NCBI RefSeq assembly: GCF_964340395.1
Contig: NC_135553.1
Span: 5,910,001 to 5,974,000, forward strand
Length of the DNA: 64,000 bases
Reading direction: 5' to 3'
DNA from: Glandiceps talaboti
Lineage: Eukaryota > Hemichordata > Enteropneusta > Spengelidae
In this document: positions 29,741 to 41,389 of the stretch, piece by piece
How positions within the stretch are numbered: position 1 is the stretch's first letter
Layout: every line of letters begins with the position of its first letter
Position numbers and translations under genes: made by a program
Notes under the pieces: model-generated
What the model saw: only the letters and a program-made list of their open reading frames with translations
What the model was told of the DNA's origin: nothing
Databases searched by the model: none

Positions 29741-31169
29741 AGAGTGTGGATTACAGATTTACTCACAGAGTGTGGCATAGGATTGCAGATTTACTCACAG
29801 AGTGTGGCATAGGATTGCAGATTTACTCACAGAGTGTGGCATGGGATTGCAGATTTACTCACAAAGTGTGGCATAGGATTGCAGACTTACTCACAGAGTG
29901 TGACATAGGATTGCAGATTTACTCACAGAGTGTGGCATGGAATTACAGATTTACTCACAGAGTGTGACATGGGATTGCAGATTTACTCACAAAGTGTGGC
30001 ATAGGATTACAGATTTACTCACAGAGTGTGACATGGGATTGCAGATTTACTCACAAAGTGTGGCATAGGATTACAGATTTACTCACAGAGTGTGGCATAG
30101 GATTGCAGATTTACTCACAGAGTGTGGCATGGGATTGCAGATTTACTCACAAAGTGTGGCATAGGATTGCAGATTTACTCACAGAGTGTGGCATAGGATT
30201 GCAGACTTACTCACAGAGTGTGGCATAGGATTATAGATTTACTCAGAGTGTGACATGGGATTGCAGATTTACCCACAGAGTGTGGCATGGAATTACAGAT
30301 TTACTCACAGAGTGTGGCATAGGATTGCAGATTTACTCACAGAGTGTGGCATAGGATTGCAGATTTACTCACAGAGTGTGACATGGAATTGCAGATTTAC
30401 TCACAGAGTGTGGCATAGGATTACAGATTTACTCACATAGTGTGGCATAGTATTGCAGATTTACTCAGAGTGTGGCATGGAATTACGGATTTACTCACAG
30501 AGTGTGACATGGGATTACAGATTTACTCACAGAGTGTGGCATGGAATTACAGATTTACTCACAGAGTGTGGCATGGAATTACAGATTTACTCACAGAGTG
30601 TGACATAGGATTGCAGATTTACTCACAGAATGTGGCATGGAATTACAGATTTACTCACAGAGTGTGACATGGGATTGCAGATTTACTCACAAAGTGTGGC
30701 ATAGGATTGCAGATTTACTCACAGAGTGTGGCATAGGATTGCAGATTTACGCACAGAGTGTGACATGGGATTGTAGATTTACTCACAGAGTGTGGCATAC
30801 GATTGCAGATTTACTCACAGAGTGTGGCATACGATTGCAGATTTACTCACAGAGTGTGGCATAGGATTACAGATTTACTCACAGAGTGTGACATGGGATT
30901 GCAGATTTACTCAGTGTGGCATAGGATTGCAGATTTACTCACAGAGTGTGGCATGGAATTACAGATTTACTCACAGAGTGTGGCATAGGATTACAGATTT
31001 ACTCACAGAGTGTGGCATAGGATTACAGATTTACTCACAGAGTGTGGCATAGGATTACAGATTTACTCACAGAGTGTGGCATAGGATTACAGATTTACTC
31101 ACAGAGTGTGGCATGGAATTACAGATTTACTCACAGAGTGTGGCATAGGATTACAGATTTACTCACAGA
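29741..31169. repeat. 32-bp minisatellite array, about 44 copies
   Basis: Units contain GCAGATTTACTCACAGAGTG followed by TGGCATAGGATT. Variants alternate TGGCAT/TGACAT, AGGA/GGGA/GGAA and GCAG/ACAG. A few units lack 4 or 8 bp. Because 32 is not a multiple of three, each frame passes through all three phases and gives a 32-residue super-repeat. The open frames are artefacts. Confidence 0.97.
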
Positions 31170-31566
31170 AATAGTAATGGCACACTGATGTCCTTGAACT
31201 TCTCCATTGTAATTTAACTCGTAAGGTATGTGTCAATCTCATTTACGTCACTGTACTTTAAGTTATTTCCGTTATAGGTTATCTCCCAAATATTTGCTGC
31301 CAAGGCTTCATAGACGTTATAATCAGATGATGAAATATACTCTGTATAGAATAGTATTCTTTACTGGGCGTGGTGTCATGACCTTGTACTTCAACTCTCG
31401 TTAGCGTTAAAATGATTACTCGATATGACTGGTATTCGATTTAGGGGGCGAGATCAATAGTTCATTGTAGGATAAAAAGTTAGACCTCAGACCCCCCCCC
31501 CCCCCAACTTGATTGGCCAAAGTTGGAAATTCAGACAGTAAATCAATTTTAAATCTGTGTAGTAGT

Positions 31567-31692
31567 ATATAGTACTATGAATGCAAAGCCAGTATGTACT
31601 GGTATGTAGTGCTATGAATACAAAGCCAGTATGTAGTGCTATGAATACAAAGCCGGTATGTAGTGCTATGAATATAAAGCCAGTATGTAGTG
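31567..31692. repeat. 27-bp tandem repeat, about 4.5 copies
   Basis: Units beginning GTATGTAGTGCTATGAATAC then AAAGCCA, with few substitutions. Confidence 0.95.
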
Positions 31693-32412
31693 GGGACCAA
31701 TAGCTCTTTTATTGACACTTTACTGTATTTTAGTGCCACGCATTTACTATGGTTACAATTCTTCCATTTGTCAATTTGGTGACATTTTAAAGGATACAAA
31801 ACAGATTCCATTAAAAGTAAAACTGATTTTATAGGATGAGGACTAAAATGGCTCAACCACCTACCCCCAAAGTAAAATAATTTGTTTTGTTTTTTATCCT
31901 ACATAGAACTGTTGATCTTGCCTCTTATTAAATATTTTCCTTCAAACTCCAACATAATTGTCACAGCCCAGTTCTGATAACAAAAAGCTATGTTACTTAT
32001 GAGTACACGTTTCGCCTGTTCCGATCAACAGGCTTTGTCAAACTCTTCGTTTGTTGGCTAGACTGACACCATCAGATCTGTAAAGGAAACCAAGGAAACT
32101 GTAGAACAGCACTGCACTGTACTAAAGTCCAGGTGATAATTTGATGAGACTGGTGTATAGGGGTCTCAAGGTTTGAAGACTGCAGCATTGTGTCTTACCC
32201 AGGATCTACCTTTGTTCTCTATTTGGTGTTATTATCATCTGAGTCGTCGCATGCAGATTTGTATTTCAGTAACTGATGTAAAAAGTTTGATCGCGCTATC
32301 TATTTAGTGTCCCTTATAACCCCAGCTGTCGTTTTGATTGGTGGTTGATGGTCTGAGATCACACCCACCTAAGCTTGTGTATGAAACACATAGGTGTACA
32401 AACATAGATACA

Positions 32413-32431
32413 AAGATAGATAGATATAGAT

Positions 32432-32500
<69 letters not shown>

Positions 32501-32614
32501 CGGATGGATGGATATATAGATAGATAGATAGATATATAATAGATAGATAGATAGATAGATAGTGACATATATATATAATATAGATAGATAGATGGATGGA
32601 TGGATGGATGGATG

Positions 32615-32647
<33 letters not shown>

Positions 32648-32862
32648 ATAAATAAATAGAAATATTGATAGGTAGGTAAGTAGACAGACAGAGACATGCA
32701 TACATACATACATACATACATACATACATACATACATACATACATACATACATACATACATACATACATGCATGCATGCATGCATGCATGCATGCATGCA
32801 TACATACATACATACATACATACATACATACATACATACATACATACATACATACATACATA
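32413..32862. repeat. Compound GATA, GGAT, CATA and GCAT microsatellite
   Basis: GATA blocks with GGAT interruptions to about 32645, a short transition, then a CATA block that encloses a pure GCAT block at about 32768-32800. The minus-strand open frames of up to 185 codons are repeat-generated. Confidence 0.97.
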
Positions 32863-35800
32863 AGAATACAAAAGTAACGTTTTGAATTTCTTTGACAAAA
32901 GGCCTAGGTGAGATATATGCGGGTAAACTACCTAGGCTATAGCATATACCTGTTTACTAAAATAGAACGATACATTCATACATATGATATGTGTGTCTGT
33001 GTTTGTGTTACAAGCACCGGAACTGTGTTGTCAATGACTCCCTTGAGGTGAAAAGCAAAGAAAGCGTTCTTCATTTGCATTTCAACGGAATAATAGTTAA
33101 AAAGCCACAAAGGTAAGATGGTTTGACACTAACGAGTTACGTCGGCAGATAAACAAACAATACACTGACATGTGACCTTCGATATTTATGCAAATTTTGT
33201 TATGTATTTTGTGTTTCTCTGTTGTGAAGTTTATCCCGATACCTATACCAAAATTGGGCGTATATTTAAAACTTTTGTCGACAAAATAGGAACAATTGTT
33301 CAGTGTTCATTGCGATGAGTTTTCGTGTTGAAATGAGACACTTGTTTATTTTAGCTTATCTCTTTAGCGACGTGACATTGAGAAGACACCAAATCATATC
33401 TTCCGTTCTGGTATACATGATAGCTTCCTGCAGATTCAGAATCAGAACGATTTGATCCGAGCGTTGGTATTGATGTATATGTAATAATACGTGCAATACA
33501 GTGATGACTTTTCTAAACGGTGTGCATATCAAAAAATTGAAATCTAAATGCTTTAAAAAAAAACTTACTAGGACTGGACTCATTAAAACTGAAAATAAAT
33601 GACACCAGTTTTTTTTGACGACATCAAAGTGGTGGTTACCCACGTGATTCGAGACTGATCGGGCTAAGTCTAAGTTTCTCTACGTAATCATTTCTTGTGT
33701 CGTTTTTGTTTTGACGTATTTGCTCGAGTCATGTCATGTCACGTAATACACTTCAAGTCTGGTGATTTATCGCTGTTTTGCGTGATGCAGTATCTTCTAG
33801 TCATGCTACTACGGCACGCGGTTTGTTTACAAGTTCTGTATCCCCCCCCCCCCTCTCCCCCCGGTCGGAGGCTTGGTTGTCTATGAACAGGCTTAGGTTC
33901 CGCATAGTTCCTGGGAGTATTTCACACCCCTTTTGTTTTGTTTTTCTTTGGAAGAACTATCTGGGGATTCACTGAATGCCACACAATCTTGTCGTTTTAC
34001 ATCCATCTTTTGTGTAGTACCACCCGCTGCTGTTTTACGCTCAATTTACCTGTCATTTCGACTTATCTTTCAATTTTGTTATAGTCCTTTTGATAACGTC
34101 TGTAAAAACTACCAAATTTGTATGAAGCTGTTTGTTCCCTAAAACAGGTACACGTAAAAAACATCCCTTCTTCGTTTATTGCCATCGCAGTTTAAATATA
34201 TATATATAGCAAACATTTCAATAATTTGACTAAGTTTAAGACATTAATTTATATTATGCACATTAAGCATGAGAAGACAACTATGCTAACAATATATATC
34301 AAAATATCTAGTCAGTCTGAAGGCGCATAATTAAAAGTAACAACAAGAATACACGACTTCAAATAATACAATATTATGATGTAGATGACGCATCAAAGGC
34401 CCAGGTTCGAATGATGCACGTTACCAGCCAGAATCTGTGAATACTTTGAATTAATACATTTTCGAAAATAGTAGCCTACAATCATTAAAAGCAAAACCGA
34501 AGAACTAAACTTCCAATCAAACCTTAAACATATTAATCTACTGTCGTACCTCCCTGTCGGGACATCAGGGAAAAATTTAGCGGGATTCGTTTCCAAAGAA
34601 TTCTTTGACTCTGTGCGTGGAAGTTTCCATTTGTAACGACGAACCTAGAGTCAAAGAACATTTATTCTCGTTCCATTTGTACTCTGTATAAGGATTCTAA
34701 TGGATCCAGACCAAAATGTAACATTTTTTTAGTTATTTTGTCAATTCAAACGATATTATGCCCTGTTTCAGGTTAGCATGCAGTGTATCGCACACATTTA
34801 CACATATCGAACTTTAATAGAGACATCTTCTAGGTACAGCTAAAATAGATTTTGGGTTATACTTCGTTTTAGTTGTTCACTCAATGATGGGCTCTCGGTG
34901 AAGCAGATGAGTTGAATGCCATTATTAAGTCATTACCTACAGCTCAAGTATCGATACAGACGTTGATAGATTCAACGCGACGTAGCGTTACTAGTTAAAT
35001 ATATTTGTTTGGGTGTGTGCATCAACAGTTACGTAAACAACACAGGGGTGTACCTTTGTTAAAAAGAGATCTTCCTCATTACTAGAAAAACTACAATGTG
35101 GCTCTTCGTTTTTATGTTCTTTGTGGACTTATACATTGAAATTAAAGACAACAGAATGGTATCGTGTACAGGAGGATTGTGATGTTTGAAAGAACTCCAA
35201 TGATCTAAAAATACTTACACGAACAATGACATACTTTTGTAAATACATCAATAAACCGGAAAAGATCCGATTTCGTTTACAATATCCTGACTGCAGACAT
35301 ATCTTTTCTTTTACCTAGCGTTTCTACTTTGCTATTTAAAATGACTAGCATTCCTCGATGGCTCACTTTAAATCAGAAACATGACAAAGGTGACAAATCA
35401 CCCGAAAATAGGGATAACAGCACCAATAAGCTTACTCGTTGATTTGTTTAAACGTCAGAATTAAAACGGATTTCTTCTAACTTCTGCATCATCCACATCA
35501 GGAAGCACTGGTGGTAGCGTGTTGAGCGCCCTCTTGCGAAGCTGACGTTTTGTGACCGCGCAATCTTCTTCAAAATTTACACTGTTCGTATTCCTTTGAG
35601 CTTGCTGTCGACGTGGCTTTACTCACGCACACACCTATGCAGTACATCGAAACAAAGAAGCACGTGTCATTTTAAGGTCATTGGTTAAGTAATGTCATTT
35701 ATTACACCAACCCACTTAACTTATCGCAGCTAGCCAGCTAGCCAAGAAACGACCCAGTGGGGAGTTTGTAATACATACACAGTAGTAGATATTTTGATAT

Positions 35801-36270
35801 TGATCCGTTTAAAACGTAAACGATAACGCGAAAGTACTTTGTACGTAACTACCGCCCTACTACGTTTATGACAAGGACATGGCCTTCGAATTCCATGTGT
35901 TCCTATTTACTATTGTCCGACATACCTATGATATTGCTCCACCCCCTTTAAATTTGCACTAGCTGCAACTTGTATCCTTTTTTTCATTAAATAACCAAAG
36001 ATATATTCACCAAAAATTGGTCAATTACTGTATCTGTTAATTAGTGGTCAATATTATATGTAGGTGGTGTTTAGTGGCAAGTTTAAATCTGGAGCAAAAG
36101 CTCCTTTTGAATCTGCCTAGTCATACTACTTGGATGTGGTGTATCATATTTTGATCAGACAACCACAATTATTCACTGAAAAATGTTAAAATACCAATAA
36201 TTAGACATTGTACATATTCACCATAAGCAGTACAGACACAGGTTGAAATCGTGATCGCCGTTGCGGGCGC
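32863..36270. other. Intergenic, no gene recognised
   Basis: About 3.4 kb of unique AT-rich sequence. Small open frames only, with a short C-rich run at 33841-33861. Confidence 0.45.
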
Positions 36271-36298
36271 TGATTTTTGGGTGTGGACCCAAAAATCA
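36271..36298. repeat. Perfect 12-bp-arm hairpin
   Basis: Arms TGATTTTTGGGT and ACCCAAAAATCA around a GTGG loop. A TTTGATT-rich tail follows, so it could be the end of a mobile element copy. Confidence 0.8.
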
Positions 36299-36984
36299 AT
36301 TTGATTTGATTTATCGTGTATACAGCTACAATAATACGTTTACCACAGGTGATGCAATGCTGTACAGGGTGTACGATATTACGGGTAAGGTATTGTACCT
36401 AACAAATCATTAAAAAAAACAAAAAAAACCCGTTCCAGTTGTAGCTAGTAGCTGTTTCCAAATGTCACCTGCTATTAGACGTTCCCAGTCTTAATTAAAT
36501 TTATCCTTTGCCTTCCAACACATCTGTTGAAGTCACCCCTTGCCCAGTACCTGTAACATACAAACAACACACTTACCCTGTGCCTACAATCACCTGTGAT
36601 CATCTCCCTCTTTACCTGTAAGTATATGGTGACACCATATTGTGTAGGGTCTATGGTGACACCCACCCCTCCAGACCCAGAGTATCAATTACATGTGATG
36701 TGTATATCGTGCCGGGATATCATGCCGCCAACGTTGACTATTGTACATGTAGAGTTTGGTAAATACGTGATGTGATATTCTAAAACTTTCGGATACCTTA
36801 TCCTCCTGTTAAAACTGACCCCGTACAGTTCCCTACTCAATAATTCCCCCCCCCCGCCCACACAATACTAACAATTTCCATCCAAGAAAAAATATCATTA
36901 ACAAATAGCGGTCGTGTTTGCACGAACTTGATTTACAGTCATATAGTCGCCGCTTGTACGCTAATATTCTATTCAAGGATGGAC

Positions 36985-37255
36985 GTATGTGTTCAGTTTA
37001 GCGTCGTTTGTGCCAAAAACATAAAAACACTAGTATTCAGATCTAGAATGCATGTGTTCTATTCTTGTTCTGAACACTTACTTTGTGTACAAAAACTGTT
37101 ACAGTGTTCTGATGCGTCAACAGTGTTCTGGTTTATAAGATTTTGAACATATGTTATGCGTTCAAAATAAAAACAACGTGTTCTAAATCTGAACACACGC
37201 GTTCTAGTATTTATATTGAACACATATACTGCGTTCAAAATCTGTTACAATTAGA
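36985..37255. repeat. Cluster of GTGTTCT and GAACAC motifs
   Basis: About eleven TGTTC, GAACA or CGTTC motifs occur in 270 bp in both orientations, including TTGTTCTGAACAC and GTGTTCTAAATCTGAACAC. Spacing is irregular. Confidence 0.7.
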
Positions 37256-40200
37256 GTGTAGGTATTTCAAAAATTACCTATATAAATACCGGTGGTGACG
37301 GTACTATTGTAATATTCGTAAATACCTAAGAACGCATTTTTTTTTTGGGGGGGGGGGTCTTACGACCATCCTCGAATGGAATATTACCCTAATAGTGACT
37401 GTTTTGAGTCGTCATGTCTAGATTACGTACTAGGGGACATCATATTACGTTCACACCTTACTATCAGTCAAATGTCAGAACGCAAGCATTACACAATGTT
37501 AAGTCATGAGAAGTTCAAAGGTGATAGGTTGAATGCACCTAGTGGAGTTAGAATAGCGACAAAAGCACGCCATTCATAACATAAAATTATATATGTTGGC
37601 CAAACACCATAGTCAACATACTCGACGTAGTTGTTGTTGGTAGTCCTACTGCACACGTACATACAACCTCTTGCATTGGTTAAACATGTACAGTCAAGCA
37701 TGTGAATTAGCATACGTCAGCAAAGATGTCTATCATGGTAATTCGAAAACAACCTCTTAATAAATAAGCTAGCTTGTTAATGAACTACACGTTTTTACTT
37801 ATACTGCAGTATCTGATATTTATTCAAGGCTATGGGGTCATTAACCTCCTTTTTTCGAATAAACTAATTAATATGCACAACCTAAGCAAACTGCCTATGT
37901 GGATTACATGCAAATTAGCTCATTATGATGTCATCTCATGCAAGCAGCATGCAGCGATATCAACTCTTCAGGAGATTTCATCTGCTACCTTTAAGGTAAA
38001 GTTGTCTGCACAGAGATTATTGACACTGAATATCCCTAAAATCATATATTGAAGCTGATGTTAAACTTCAAAACTAAATTATTTCACACAGGAAAACTTA
38101 ACCTTTGAAGTTTTTCACGTTTAATTTGCTCAAAGACATTGACCAGTCGAAAGCTTGTGGTTTGTTTACTGCAAAAAAGTATGGTTGAATGATATGAGTT
38201 ATTTTGACATTTGGACAATATGTTAAAAATTAACTAAAAACATTTGCATCTCAAATGGAACTGTGTGACATGAATCTAGCTTTACTCGTCAGTATGCTGT
38301 TCTTTAGAATTTTAGAATAAATAAATCGCCGTGGTATTGTAATTGCCGTGGTATTGTAATTGCTCAATATGACGGTGCTACACTAAACATGATATTATAA
38401 AGCCGAACAGACATCATGCTGTGAGTTCGTGACTCTGAATATTATAATTTGCTTATCGGTGACCACTGATGGCCTATTCCAATTTATTCAATGTATTTCC
38501 ATAGCATGCCCAATGTACCTATGTAATGTAACTGCACTTTAGATGTAGATACAGGTTTTATTTAGTGCAAAAAAAAAAAGAATTAATGTTTATATTGGTT
38601 CAATTACACACAATATCGCTTTGTATGAACAAAGATATAAACCACAGTATTTTAAACACCCAGTTTGCATTAGGTGTGAAAAGAAATCACTAGCAAGAAC
38701 GATGGAAAATAGTTGATCCAGAACAAAACGAATGATCCTATTATGGTTCCCCACTGATAAGACGAGAATCCATACCCCGGTAGCTACATAAGCGTATCAG
38801 TTTCAATAGCATAGTTAATATTTCATTCGATGTGTCAAATCACCATGATCCGATATCTGCAACTACGACTACGTTAATGGAAAGTGTCCTTACCTTAAGT
38901 GGAAAATGTGAATGTACTTTCATTCACACTCATATAACCGTAGTGCTCTCTTATCTTGAATAAGACAGATTGTATTAACAACGTAAATTTGCCATATGGA
39001 TGAGAAGTAGTTTGTTTAGATTTTTAATAATTTTTTTTGTTATTTTGTAATGTGAAATGACAAAGACAACAACCATGTTTGTAACTCAAGAAATTGCAAA
39101 AAATAAAATAAAAATGTGTGTAAACGGTTTGATATACTGTATGTGTGTAAACACAAGTAACATTTCGTCACCTCTGTGCGTGTATCTGTCCCTACCCCAT
39201 ACATTGAAACATCACAGTGTAGAAATATATTATTTGTATTTACTTGTGATTACAAGTGTTTACATGTATTCATCCATTTTGTTTACAAATCCCTTCCTGT
39301 ACGCACAATAACAAACTTTTTACAGATTTTGAATTTTTCTTCAATTTATTGAGTTACAAACGTTTACTTGAGCTATGTTATTCCACATTAGTGTTTCAAT
39401 TAACCGTATGGATATGAGAGATGTGTATTTATTTTGGATTTCTTAATTGACGAAAACAACTTTACAACTTCTACTTTAGAATCTAGATCATGGAATTCAT
39501 TGATCAATGAGGAGTAATAAAACTAAGGACGTGTATAAACCATGAGTCAGTACGTTTACTACAATGAGCAAGCGCCATTTCCTACACACTTTTGTCCTCG
39601 TTCAATGGTCCGTGAAGGAAACAAATCCATATTTATCGACCATATGTGACGGGTGAGAATTCAATTGAAGAACTTTCTGTGAATTCCATCATATCTGAAA
39701 TAAACTTTGCTATGAGAAATGTGTCGGTAAAGATTAAGAAACACGGGAATTTCTGTTCATATAACTTGAGGTGAAAATGACCTTACTGAAGTGTTAAGCT
39801 ACGCCAAAGATCACACAGAGTACTGTTTTGATGTCTGACCTTTTCAATAGGCTGGTAATGCTGAGCTATAAAACATTTATTAGTTTAATCTCAAAGGATA
39901 ATTCCATGATGGTATTGTCAATTACTCTTGCCAAACTACTATGTGACGCCACGGTGCATCATTTCAGAAATTCTCTTAAAGACACGTGACCATGTTTCCA
40001 CCAATGACGACAGAGATATAATAGCATACTGGTACCATACACTTGCCCTTGTTAGTCGGTGCAGTCTCCTGTTACTATTACTTTTATTGAACTAAAACCT
40101 TTTGATCACCAGTATTATTTCACTGGAAAATCAAATAAATCAATCTGCACATTTTTCCAGCGTCTTCTCTCCGACTTCCACGTCCATCTTCATAGACTTA

Positions 40201-40849
40201 CTTACAGACTGGAATACCAATTATTAGTTTCGACATATTTCGAATGATCGTAGTAGTGAATACTAGTGATTTATATATTTTTTTAATTTAAAGAACATCG
40301 ATATACTTTTATATAACTGCATACATAATTCAATTTACCTTGTTTATCCACGCCTCGCTCCTTAAAACGCAATTTTACAATAACTTTAACTTAACTTTCA
40401 CTTTAAATGTACAAGTACGCCTTTTTCCATCCACTTGTATTTCATTCTGTTTGCAATGTACTCAGACTGAAAGAGGGTATCATATCCATGCTACATGAAT
40501 AGGACAAGAGTAACCCAATAAAGGAGAACAATATTACCCGTAAGCACTACTTCCGCTCGTACTATTACATGTATTCTATGAACGACATTACATCACAACG
40601 TACTCACAGTGTCTCGGCTATGTTTTGACTGTAGACTGAAAATGCCACTCCATTAACTGAAAACCTTGCATGTGAATAATATGGGAGATGTACACATGCA
40701 AATGCTTGGTAGTTTTCGAAACTGTAACGTGGACGTGGAAGTCGAAACGAACTCCCAGAAACCACTTCCGAAACTGAAACATAACTTAGTAAAGTATTTT
40801 AAAGGTTTCTCAACTGAAATTTAAGATAATAGCACATTCTCTTGCTCTA
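37256..40849. other. Intergenic, no gene recognised
   Basis: About 3.6 kb of unique AT-rich sequence. A 17-bp unit (GCCGTGGTATTGTAATT) is directly duplicated at 38328-38361. No gene is supported. Confidence 0.45.
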
Positions 40850-41321
40850 TCTAGCATAGGAAAGAAGAAAATGGGGAAGGTCTGATTAACTTTACTTGCC
40901 AATGTTGGGGCAAAGAAGACAACACTTTTGAACACTTCCGAATTATTTTTTTCTATGTGAACGTTATTCTGCCGAGCAATACATTTTAAGGAGAGATACC
41001 GAAGAACTTCTAATGAAAAGTGGATGGCTAAACATGTAAAATTGATATTTGTAGAATAGAATCCTTAGAATTACTATGTCTATCACTAAATAAATAAATA
41101 AACTTGTTAAACAATTTTATACTGATGCAATGAAAAATAGGAAAAGAATGATAACCATTAAACAGAATAGTTTATAAAATTACATATTTGAATCACATTT
41201 CGTTACTTTCCCAGTTTGTTTTTCAAGCAAGGGTTTTCATTTGTATTTGTCTAATTCCTGTTTAATTTCACTGTGCTATTCCTAGCATACTAAATGAGCC
41301 CCTGATCAAAACAGGGTACAA

Positions 41322-41388
<67 letters not shown>

Positions 41389-41389
41389 A
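40850..41389 (+). mobile_element. Decayed LINE-like 3' end with AATA tail
   Basis: At 40897 the plus strand reads CQCWGKEDNTFEHF, resembling the Cys/His motif near the C-terminus of many non-LTR retrotransposon polymerases. It is followed by stops and frame shifts, a fragment reading YTDAMKNRKRMI at about 41120, and an AATA tail at 41320-41389. The order coding remnant, 3' UTR, simple-repeat tail fits a 5'-truncated LINE. Clade not assigned. Confidence 0.42.

Noticed and set aside
32304-32898. Minus-strand open frames of 160-185 codons
   Set aside because: They are generated by tetranucleotide repeats (Tyr-Val-Cys-Met and Tyr-Leu-Ser-Ile periodicity).
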